This document shows positions 55,117 to 64,000 of a stretch of 64,000 bases of DNA, in pieces; the stretch's first letter is position 1; the number at the start of each line of letters is the position of its first letter. Made by a program: the position numbers and the translations under genes. Location of the stretch: NCBI GenBank assembly GCA_018873245.2, contig JAEMBT020000002.1:3786001-3850000 (forward strand), in the 5' to 3' direction. The notes under the pieces were generated by a model. That model worked only from the letters and a program-made list of their open reading frames with translations, was not told the DNA's origin and made no database searches. Source of the DNA: Archegozetes longisetosus. Its lineage: Eukaryota; Arthropoda; Arachnida; Sarcoptiformes; Trhypochthoniidae.

Positions 55117-57076
55117 CTATCTATAGTGATCTTTCTTGACTACAATGCTGTCGATTATTTTGGTTTCCTGAAAAGAAAGCATGTTTAGAGTATATCAAAG
55201 CTATTGAAAATCAATTTTCATCTGAAATTTGATTCAGCTATTTATGAATTACCTTTTCAACTGAGATCTGTTGAATCGTAATATGTGTTTCGTTGTGAAC
55301 ATTCATTCTGGTGAACCCATAATCCTGTGCATAGAAAGCAGTCCAATGTGGTAAAGAAACTTTTTTCTCCGGTCTGTCAGTGGTTCCCTTTTGTAATATA
55401 AGATTGAATATATTAAAAATAGTTCGAACACAATAAGGCCTGTCTAACTTTGACATGCGTTTAAGTGGTTTTTAAAAAACAATATAAAATACCACAGCAA
55501 AAGATGGGTTAATTGTAATAGATTTTTAAAAAACCACTTAACTACATGTTCAGGTTGGGCAGGTTCAATTAATAAAAATACTAACAGCAGCACCAGTCAC
55601 AATTTGAATCGGCGCCTTTGCATTCGTGTAAGCGTTAGAACTATTGTAAACTTGATTGTCATACACGGGAAATGATCTCTCATATAGATGTTGATGTCCG
55701 TAAAATTGAATATCAACTCCATATTTCTGGAATAAGTCTTCCAAACCATATTGCGTCTGCACTGTCAAGTCATCTCCAAACTTACCCTTCCGGATCTGTG
55801 ATTATTTATTAAAAGCTTTTATTAACGAAAGTTTTAACAACTATTAAGAATTATAATTCTTACAATTGATTCATGTTTGAAGCAATCTTTTTCATCTTCA
55901 GATATGCAATACATAGGTCTATGTCCTAACGTTATGATCCACGGTCTCTTGATTCTATTTTCTGGTTTTGAAGCTGTTCTCAAATCATTTTCGAGCCATT
56001 CGTACTGCCATTTTCTGTGAGATTCAGTGAAATATTCAGGCCAGAAGTATAGTTCAGTAGAGAATGATACGAAATGAACACTTCCCATATCAAAGCTATA
56101 GTAATGATTGTTGACAAGACCACTGTGTTGGTCAATCATTGTGAATCGATTCAGATAATGAGTGAAATTACTAGTGATCAATCAATTGATTAGCACTTTG
56201 AACACTTTTCAACTAGTCAACTCACCGTTTGTCTTCGTGATTGCCCGGGCATACTTGGTAGGGAACACTTGCTGCTATGGGTTCGATTTGTCTCATAAAC
56301 AGGTCACCAATTTTTCCGTCATCCTGAATTTAGAAAAATTTGCATTTTCATTACGACAATTTTGTTAGTTATGTGTTGGAGATATTATAGAGTACTGTGC
56401 TGTATAGCAACATGTATAAAAACATACTTTGTTCAAATTATACGCAATGTCTCCAATATGAAGAATTGCATCGTAAAGATCATTTTTAACGTCAGCTTGC
56501 AATTGTGGAGTAGATATTCCATTCTCATAACCTAAGTCTCCATATATAGCAAATCTCGGAGAGAAGTTCTTGCTGTCACTGATTGCTTTGAATTTGTAGA
56601 TTTCACTCCAACCATTATCACTTCCGCATTGATATTCTACCAAACAATCGAAGAATAATAATTATCAATCTATGAATAATTGATGCTAGTTTGAATGCTA
56701 ATGTAATTCCTAGTGAGCTATGATTACCGTATGAGAGACCAGGTTCAAGACCAGTAAGTTTTGCGCGATAGATGTAAGCCTCATAGTTTTTATCAGTAAA
56801 ATGTGTCCTCACAGCATCTACAGTATGAACTTGTCCACCAATTTTATTGTATTTAACAGTTGACAACTTGGATTTAGTGAACGTAGTCCACGTGACGACC
56901 ATTTCAGTTGGATTTGCTGTTGGTCATATCCATAGTTAAAACATGACTTAAAACTAATTCAATTAATTATAGCCTTTACCTCCAAGTGAAAGATGGATTT
57001 GTTCGGGCTTTGCAGAAGTCAAAGCGCAACAACTAGTTGCAATAACTAATAAAATAGTCAACATTTTCCCTAACAT
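55117..57076 (-). CDS. Purple acid phosphatase (acid phosphatase type 7 family)
   Basis: Secreted or lysosomal metallophosphatase with a dinuclear Fe/metal centre. Eight exons fit in phase: 57076-56980, 56916-56728, 56636-56428, 56323-56226, 56170-55864, 55795-55586, 55387-55253 and 55167-55117, giving 431 residues. A signal peptide (MLGKMLTILLVIATSCCALT) comes first, then a fibronectin-like domain (EMVVTWTTF). Metal ligands are visible: GDLGYENG, GDIAYN, PGNHED, LGHRP and GHQHLYER. The tail QDYGFTRMNVHNETH is family-typical. Oddity: where relatives have a Cys-containing GC.E stretch after the VTGAA motif, the exon 6/7 junction gives AAGTTDRP, so a few residues are missing. The intron there carries a hairpin. 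Confidence 0.92.
55451..55545. repeat. Short hairpin in intron 6 of the acid phosphatase gene
   Basis: TTAAGTGGTTTTTAAAAAAC at about 55451 is inverted at AAAAAACCACTTAA ending about 55541. About 90 bp in all, with a short spacer. Probably a mini-MITE within the intron. Confidence 0.6.
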
Positions 57077-57920
57077 TATAGCAAACTGCACTTTAAATTA
57101 GTTTAATAATGAGTTTATACATGTGTAAATTTTTGTCTATTTTCTTACTATTTAAATGAAAGTTAATCTAAATCTTGATTATGTGGTACAATTAGATAAC
57201 CTTTACTTCAGCCCTTAGATAGTATAGAGAGTAAGATCTGAAAACCTTGCATGTGATTGGCTTGTGTTTGCGGGAGTGCTTAGTTTTGCCTTTTTAAAAA
57301 TTTTCACACTGTTTTCAACTGCAGAACATACTTTGTAATAATAATTGATATCTCAATTTGTCTGTAGTGTGAGCATAATCTGATTCACTTTAGTTCACTG
57401 AGAATAAGGACTTTACTTCGTTAAACTATTGACGAATCCGCCAAACTTTATCGAATTAAAATTCAGATAAATCCAGTTATCATATATTAGAACTCACGAA
57501 CTAAGAACTATTCCAACTTTTTACTAGTGAAGATAAAATTTATTTTAGGATCTATTATCTTATTTACAAAACTTGAGAAATTTCTTTCTTTACAATTTAT
57601 TTCTCTTCATTCGCACAAAGAAGTGATTAAGGATGAGAGAAATATCATCTGGTATTCATTGAGTAATAGGTTGAACACATTCACGTCAAGAAAACGGTCA
57701 CAGTAACCGAAATTAAGCGCGTTGTTAGTTTGTGTCAAATTATCTTTAATAAATTTATCTAATGAAAAGAGATATCTACAAGAACTACGGTATGCATGTA
57801 GTTTTTTGTTGCTATCTCCGATTTTTAATGACTGGTATCTTTATACAAAACGACTTTCAATCATAGAAAGTTTATCATTTTATCAAAGATCCTTTAAAAT
57901 CGTCACTTTATAATAAATGA
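57077..57920. other. Intergenic between phosphatase 5' end and arylsulfatase 3' end
   Basis: Contains the phosphatase promoter on the left and arylsulfatase 3' flank on the right. No gene or repeat recognised. Confidence 0.4.
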
Positions 57921-59952
57921 TTACAAGAAAACTTGATAAACATTTTGAAATTCTACCTCACAGGTAGAATTGAGGAGTCGAATCTGATCTGAGTCAGTTC
58001 CACATATCCCATCTGTAGTCGTGCAACACTGGATTAGCCATTTGATCGACTGGTCGATTTGCAGGTGCGATAGCAGTTGAATTATAAACAGATAACAATT
58101 CGAGCATAGATTTGACAACATCAGGGTTTTTTGGGCTATATTATTGAACTCACACGGATCTTGTCTGATATTGAACAAACAAGGAGCTATTTTAGGCATG
58201 CATTCGGTCTTAATAGAAATTTGACAATTCATACGAATCCTTTTAACAGATATATCTTTCACATTCATTTGTTTCAGTACAGAATATACTCTAGAATTTT
58301 TGTGGTATAATGTTGGTACAGAATACTCCTCCATATCACTCGATTCACCTGGTGGCAAAAACCACTCATCAAAGTCACCATCAAATACGGTTCCAGATAT
58401 CAACTTATAATCTCCACTTCTAAGTGCCCAAACTTTCCAAATATCGTCAATATTATGGAGCAAATGATTTCTTGGTTGAGGTAATTTGTGATTAAGTATA
58501 TTCCACATATCATTGCCATCAACATCTCCCAAATCATTGACATCTCCACCAACTGCACTATAAATTGTCGGCAACCAGTCCTGAATATGCATCAAGTTAT
58601 CGCTAGTGTATCTATTCTTCAACAGAGGACTCCATATGAATGAAATTCCTCTTATGCCTCCTTCCCACAATGTATATTTTGCACCTCTTAGTGGCCAATT
58701 AGAGCCAATACTATCATCAATACTCCAACCAGCGGTACCACCAGTTGCTGCACCATTATCTGTTGTGAATATGATAATAGTTTGATTGAGTATATTTGCT
58801 TCGTGTAGGGCAGCAAAAATGTAGCCAATTGAGTCATCGAGAGCTGAGACCATACCAGCAAAAGTTCTTCTTCTCTCGTCCTTAATGTGAGAGTATCTAT
58901 CAACATATTTTTTGGGTGCCTGTAAAGCCTGTTTTATATTTCCAGCATGTACTGCTTGATGAGCTAAGTATAGAAACAGTGGTTTCGATGATGTTTTCTT
59001 GTGATCTAATATAGCTTTTATTGTTTTATTAGTATATATCTCAGTAGAATATAGCCCTTCGTATTCTCTGATATCTACTAGTCTTTCATTTTCTCTGAAG
59101 TCAATTCCCCACCAGTTTTCAAGTGACGTTCTGTCGAAATAGTCCTCGTGTCCCGTCCAGTAACCGAAATGTGAGTCAAAGCCCCGTTTTGTTGGGATGT
59201 AATCTTTTTTGTAGAATCCCTGATGCCATTTACCAATGGCAACAGTGGCGTAACCCAATTCTCGCATATATTGTGGTAACATTTTGAGGTGAAGCGGTAC
59301 ACCCCATGGCTCGGCACCATTCAAGACATTGTGTTGCAAACCAGTATGTATTGGATGATAACCTGTCAAAAGTGCGCTTCTCGATGGAGAACAAATTGGT
59401 GATACGTAATAGTTGTTCAAAATGATGCCATTGTTTGCGAGTAGATCTATATTGGGAGTTTGTATTTGTTGGGATCCATGGAAGCTAACATCACCCCAAC
59501 CTATCAATAGATCACTTATCGTTAGATATGGGTCGTTGAAAATACTGGATTGTTCGCATAGTCAATAGTATGAATTAAGTATAACCTTAAAGCCTAAACC
59601 CTATTTTTCATGCAGCTTTAGATTTAACAGCTCTTTGGAAAGGATACCATATCTCATTCACATAAAACGGAATTTAAACTGTCTTGATTATTGCATAACT
59701 ATCTCATTAAAATTTCTGGTAAGAAAACCTCAATTATCAAGTACAAAATTTTGAGTAGCATTCAATGAATTACATACCGAGGTCATCAGCAACTATTAAT
59801 ACAACGTGAGGCCTCTGACAATTCAATACAGAAGTAATTGATGCAAAAAATAAACAAGAGAACAAACAATTGACTTTTCTTTCACTCATATTATGCTCAA
59901 TCATTGATTTGTAGTGATTGACTTTTGGTGCGTCTAACTTGAGTCCAGACAA
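57921..59952 (-). CDS. Arylsulfatase B-type sulfatase
   Basis: Lysosomal or secreted hydrolase of sulfate esters, probably N-acetylgalactosamine-4-sulfatase-like. Exon 59952-59778 and exon 59500-57921, spliced with a GTATGT...GATAG intron (DDLG/WGDVSF). The N-terminus is a signal peptide best read from ATG 59889 (MSERKVNCLFSCLFF), then RPHVVLIVADDLG with metal-binding Asp pair. The catalytic cysteine motif CSPSRSALLTG (formylglycine site) is intact, as are GKWHQG, FTTDNGAATGG and WEGGIRG. Near 58135, one base fewer in an A run shifts the frame. The other frame continues with NPDVVKSMLELLSVYNSTAIA then ALLHD-like VLHDYRWDMWN and stops near 57993, the expected end. So the printed C-terminal 55 residues are probably spurious. 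Confidence 0.9.
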
Positions 59953-61390
59953 ATAACAGCTTAATCATCACTCTTTGTTAAGGAAAACTGAACTTCAACT
60001 TTAATTTTATCAATAAGATTGCCTCTAATAAACTTTGTGTATATCACAAATAAAGTTAATGATCAATTGATTTATATAATGCCGGTATACATTCAGTCAA
60101 TTTATAATGATACAAAGCAACGAGAAATGATGCCTTGTTACGCGAGCATTTCTATCGGACCGTAATAATTCATACACCGGTTTTGACTTTTAATCATTTT
60201 AGGAAAGAAAGAAGATCATAATTAAAAATTAAGTCGAAATTGATACGCATAACAGAGAGGATGACATGGCAATCTTGCTTTTCTCGTAGCTATGCATCAT
60301 TTAAATGTATCTTACAGTATTTCATAATATTATTATAAGTTGCTATTTTTCAAAACAATTCATATAAATATTATTAATAGCTTATCTGAATATTAAGTGC
60401 TTCAGTACAAAATATCTTATCTTATATACAATTATTTTATCCATTTATATGAGCTTATTTCTTCTGACTGTTGAAAATAAATCTGTTTCTATCGAATCAT
60501 ATGGTATAGGACTTTCTTTGAAGTAAGCTTGATTTTGATAATTAATTTGTTACTGATAAGTCTATCAAAGGAGCGTTGAGGAGCAATGCTTTCATAATTA
60601 GCTTGTAAGTAACAAAAGTGATTGTTAAAATCGGAATCTACTTTCAAAGACCCGAATGTTATAAACAAAAAAGATAAATAGCCTTCCTCTTTATCGATAC
60701 TCTGCAAATGATTATTTCTAAAGTGATCACTAATGCGAAAACAGTAAAGTTTGATGCGTAATTGGCAAATTATTTTCATGAAACTCGCATTCAGTAAGTG
60801 AAGTTCTAAGAAGTGGAAGCCTTTTAATTTAATGATTGAGTGAACCAATCACTAACTATCGAATCAGATATTCAAGAAATCAAACGAAGCTGTTGTTTGG
60901 ACTAGAATCTAAACAGTAACTAAGCGAAACCCTACAACAGAATCCAAATTTCTGGTAACAGTCAAAACAGGTTTCTTCTATTTGTGTCGTGCATTAACCA
61001 GAAAATGGTTTAATGTTTTCTTTAGGAAATGCGGTTTTTACGCCAAATTTCCAAAATTAACCCCAGTAAGCAAAGGAGTTAGAAGAAAAATTGAATCAAA
61101 TTGCTTGGATCATTGCAAATCTTCAAATATTTTATTTCGATCGGCATTCTAGTGCCTGATGAAAAGGTACTTATTGCTTAAACTTAAGTGATTCGCGAGT
61201 GTTTCTAAATATAAGTTTATAAACGCTTACTTATAGAGGAGTTTTTTAGAATAAACTTTGAGATTACATTTTTATTATAAGACAGCATACAAACTATTGA
61301 AATAAAACTAACAGAATATAACTTATTTATCAATAACTCTTGAAAGTTCAACTTATATTAAGAGTAATCTTGAATATTGGAGACTGTAAT
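59953..61390. other. Intergenic, one unrecognised minus frame
   Basis: A 119-codon minus frame at 60489-60848 (MVHSIIKLKGFHFLELHLLN...) has no recognised domain, and its Ser/Leu/Phe bias may be compositional. The rest is AT-rich and includes the arylsulfatase promoter and Rab 3' flank. Confidence 0.35.
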
Positions 61391-62011
61391 TCAACGAAAA
61401 CAGCACCACTTGTTACAAGTGTCGGATGATGTGATATCAACAGTACTTCTATGATGAGAACTTAGACCATTGCTAAGTATATCACTCGATAAGCTCATCA
61501 TGATCTTAGTCGCGATCAGCTGGAAAGCTGCATCTACATTAGTTCCTTCTTTAGCCGAAGCCTCGACAAATAAAATTGCCATTTCATCTGCAAATTCCTT
61601 CGCTTTTTGATAACTGATGACTCGCCCATTATTGACATCGCATTTATTTCCAATCAATAGTTTAGTGATATTTCTCTCGCCGCAATGCCTCTCAATATCT
61701 CTTAACCAATTGGTCACAGAAACAAATGATAGACTATCAGTGATATCATAGACCACAATAATCCCGTGCGCTCCACGAAAATAAGCAGTGGTAAAAGCTT
61801 TGAATCTTTCTTGTCCTGCTGTGTCCCAAATTTGTAATTTTACCACTTTTCCGTCTATGTTCAAAGTGCGAACTTTGAAATCCACTCCTATTGTGTAAAT
61901 ATATTGTTCTTTGAAGTTATCGTCGGTAAAACGCATTAATAAACTTGATTTGCCAACACCTGAATTGCCGATAATTAATAGCTTAAGTAATTGGTGATAT
62001 TCGAGGCTCAT
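61391..62011 (-). CDS. Rab-family small GTPase (Rab1/Rab35-like)
   Basis: Membrane-traffic GTPase, 206 residues, single exon. P loop GNSGVGKSS (residues 16-24), switch I with [22 protein letters not shown], guanine-specificity motifs GNKCD and EASAKEG, and the C-terminal CNKWCCFR with vicinal cysteines for geranylgeranylation. The effector region is the Rab1/Rab35 type, although variable positions ([14 protein letters not shown]) are diverged. The lack of introns, in a window where other genes have several, suggests a retrocopy or intron loss. All catalytic residues are intact, so probably functional. Exact subfamily unresolved. Confidence 0.92.
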   Translation of the reverse strand: MSLEYHQLLKLLIIGNSGVGKSSLLMRFTDDNFKEQYIYTIGVDFKVRTLNIDGKVVKLQIWDTAGQERFKAFTTAYFRGAHGIIVVYDITDSLSFVSVTNWLRDIERHCGERNITKLLIGNKCDVNNGRVISYQKAKEFADEMAILFVEASAKEGTNVDAAFQLIATKIMMSLSSDILSNGLSSHHRSTVDITSSDTCNKWCCFR

Positions 62012-62487
62012 CGAAAATATTTATAATTATTGTGAAGCACTAAAATGGTTAAGACATGAATAAAACAAAGCGAGACTAATCATATCAATATCTCTAAAAG
62101 CATTTTGTTAGACTGAATCACAAATTCTAGTATCAAATGAGCGTTTAGAGTGAAACTATTCATGTTATGTCACCAGAATCATTTGAGAACATTTTCTAAA
62201 TAAGTATAATATTACAATAATTTTTAACTTCTTTTATAACATTAGCTTTTTTTTATGAAAAAAACGTTTGCGTAACATTTTTATTACAGAATACAGTAAA
62301 CACGAAGTTCAAGTTTCAAATAAATATTTAAGAAAGATATGTGAATGACAGCTACGTTTCAATTATGAGTTAAAAAATCAAAATTTTTAATTTTACATTA
62401 ATAAAATTATTTTATGTTAGAATTAAGATGAACTAGTTATTGTCAAATACTATTCTTATATATATGACTATAAATGAAGCGAAATGT
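62012..62487. other. Intergenic
   Basis: Rab promoter on the left, neprilysin 3' flank on the right. No other feature. Confidence 0.4.
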
Positions 62488-64000
62488 CTACCAAACTGAA
62501 CATTTTTTAATGGGATTCATGGGAGAGCCAACCGGACAGTTGAATGATTTGGCAAAGTCTTGTGAATTGGACAAAACACCAATGATTCTAAAATAAAATT
62601 AATAGTTGAAAAATCCATGTTTCTAGTCTAAATAATTTGATTTGTTTATGTCGGATGAATTAATATAAAAATAGTTAAATTTAGAAGAGTCTAATACCTA
62701 TATCTACTCGGACTATGAGAATCAATTTCTATCATAAGTTTCAAGTGCTCTGAGTTTTCTTTACTACACGATTGAATGCCATAACTGATCCAAAATAGTT
62801 GCTCTGGACTGTACTTGAGTCCTGGTAGTCTCTGTTCAGGTCCATGTTTACTAATAAATGTCTTATAGGCCCGAAATGCTAGTTTGATGCCTCCATTGTC
62901 AGCTATATTTTCTCCTTGAGTATTAATTCCATTTAAATTGAGTCCAACTTCTTTCACAGTATAATTACTATACTGATCAACAATACACTGAGACTTGTTT
63001 TTGAAGTTTTCATCAGTGTCCAGATCCCACCAGTTCCTCACTTGTCCGTCTTTGTCGAACTGTCGACCAGTATCCTAATTATAACATTTTCAAAAAGATA
63101 TTCAGACTTAAATGTTTTTACAATAAGATATAAGAAATTTCTCACATCAAATCCATGGGTTATTTCATGTCCAGCCACTTCACCAATAGTTCCATAGTTC
63201 AAATAACTTTAAAAGAATTGAATTTAATAAATAAATAATATTGTCGTGCAAGAATTATATTTGAAAACTTTGCAAACATCTTACTTCGGTCTATTTTTGT
63301 TGTAGAAGACGCCCTGAAGAATACCTGCAGGAATTACTATTGTGTTTTCTTGTGGAAAATAATATGCATTCACTTCAGTCACTTCGGCAAATTTTCGCCA
63401 ACTATCCAATTAATAACAATTATTGAGTGTATAATTTTCAAAATAAATTTTTAGAGTTTCTCACTCATCCTTAATATTGGGTTCCTTGAGCTGACTGAAT
63501 TGGTAATCAGTTAGCCATTTGTTGATATCAAGCTTGTTTTGAAAATAATCGTTTGGAGAGATTTTGAGCTGAGAGTTAAGTGAAAAAATTGAATATTAAT
63601 ATTTATGAGAAAAGGGAAGCTGGTATTTCAAAATCTGTCACATTTTGAAAGTATGGATGAGTTATTTTTCTAACTCAGTCAACACTCAACCATTTATATA
63701 ATATGATTCGATTATCCGGTTCAATTATTTCATTCAAATGCATTTTTGGGAATTAAGGTTCTAATTTTGAACACTCTTAAGCAGAACCAATCTGAAAATC
63801 AGATTTATTTATCGTAATAGGTTTTTCCGTGTGGATGGTAGAAGTTAAAACTAAGGCATTATTATAATTGCTATTTATTCTGGTCATTTTTAAAGATAAT
63901 AATAATAATAATAATATCTCTCTGAGTGCGCCAAACTGGAGTGACATATTTACATTTTTGTAGTGATGTGCCACTTTTTTTTCATCCAAGAGTTCGTCCG
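62488..64000 (-). CDS. Neprilysin-like M13 metalloendopeptidase, 3' part
   Basis: Membrane zinc peptidase that cleaves extracellular peptides. Partial: the 5' portion lies beyond 64000. Exons on the minus strand: 64000-63954 ([13 protein letters not shown]), 63568-63465 ([17 protein letters not shown]), 63401-63295 ([20 protein letters not shown]), 63206-63146 ([20 protein letters not shown]), 63074-62698 ([29 protein letters not shown]) and 62587-62488 ([16 protein letters not shown]). HEITH is the zinc motif with the catalytic Glu. ENIADNGG gives the third zinc ligand. The C-terminal CSVW is the family ending. All junctions follow GT-AG and keep frame, so the visible part looks functional. 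The 63777-63989 open frame is mostly intron read-through. Confidence 0.92.

Noticed and set aside
60489..60848. 119-codon minus frame as a gene
   Set aside because: No domain, no paralogue in the window and no supporting signals. It is mentioned only within the intergenic entry.
1..64000. CRISPR array
   Set aside because: The repeats seen are inverted or coding tandem repeats. None has direct repeats separated by unique spacers of constant size, and the genome is eukaryotic.

Overview
The window is nuclear DNA of an arthropod, most likely an arachnid and probably an acariform mite. The evidence is low GC, compact genes with roughly 50-320 bp GT-AG introns, an ionotropic chemoreceptor gene, single-IGFBP-domain cysteine-rich proteins, lipid-metabolism genes, and abundant P, hAT and Tc1/mariner elements. 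Species assignment is inference only. No prokaryotic operon, rRNA or convincing tRNA gene is visible.

Layout. 1-2.9 kb: a hairpin repeat and a decayed Tc1/mariner element with TIRs and TA target site. 3.0-8.4 kb (minus): a huge intronless ankyrin-repeat gene, broken by two small frameshifts, whose C-terminus carries an RARR furin-type site and a domain resembling the C-terminal domain of latrotoxins and endosymbiont ankyrin proteins. 8.9-13.2 kb: foldback repeats. 14-16.4 kb: a relic desaturase exon and a broken ELOVL elongase gene. 16.5-20.1 kb: a TA-flanked element, two abutting giant palindromes and a miniature hAT element. 22.3-23.5 kb: an intact delta-9 acyl-CoA desaturase. 24.7-26.3 kb: a CK1/VRK-type pseudokinase. 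26.8-29.4 kb (minus): an ionotropic receptor with a mini-mariner in an intron. 30-32.9 kb: two hAT elements and a foldback element with TTCGGCGAA arrays. 33.3-35.4 kb: a tandem duplication holding one intact and one dead single-IGFBP-domain gene. 36-38.5 kb: a mini-mariner and a hAT element. 39.3-40.9 kb: a mariner-type palindrome and an extremely AT-rich island encoding zinc-ribbon motifs unlike the neighbouring genes. 41.3-46.0 kb: a nearly complete P element with a THAP-type transposase. 46.0-50.6 kb: another hAT remnant, an RCC1-repeat gene and a 324-bp-arm palindrome. 54.2-54.8 kb: a matrix metalloproteinase relic. 55.1-64 kb (all minus): purple acid phosphatase (8 exons, 431 aa), arylsulfatase, a Rab GTPase, and the 3' part of a neprilysin-type M13 peptidase running off the window.

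The host genes do not form a pathway cluster, although the desaturase and elongase (with a desaturase relic) are lipid-chain enzymes lying close together. Much of the sequence is transposon-derived, mainly non-autonomous palindromic or internally deleted elements.

Several otherwise intact reading frames are interrupted by single-base length differences in A or T runs. This suggests either uncorrected long-read assembly errors or early decay, so 'pseudogene' calls resting only on such frameshifts are tentative. Some genes (IGFBP copy A, MMP, ELOVL) also carry stops that cannot be explained that way.
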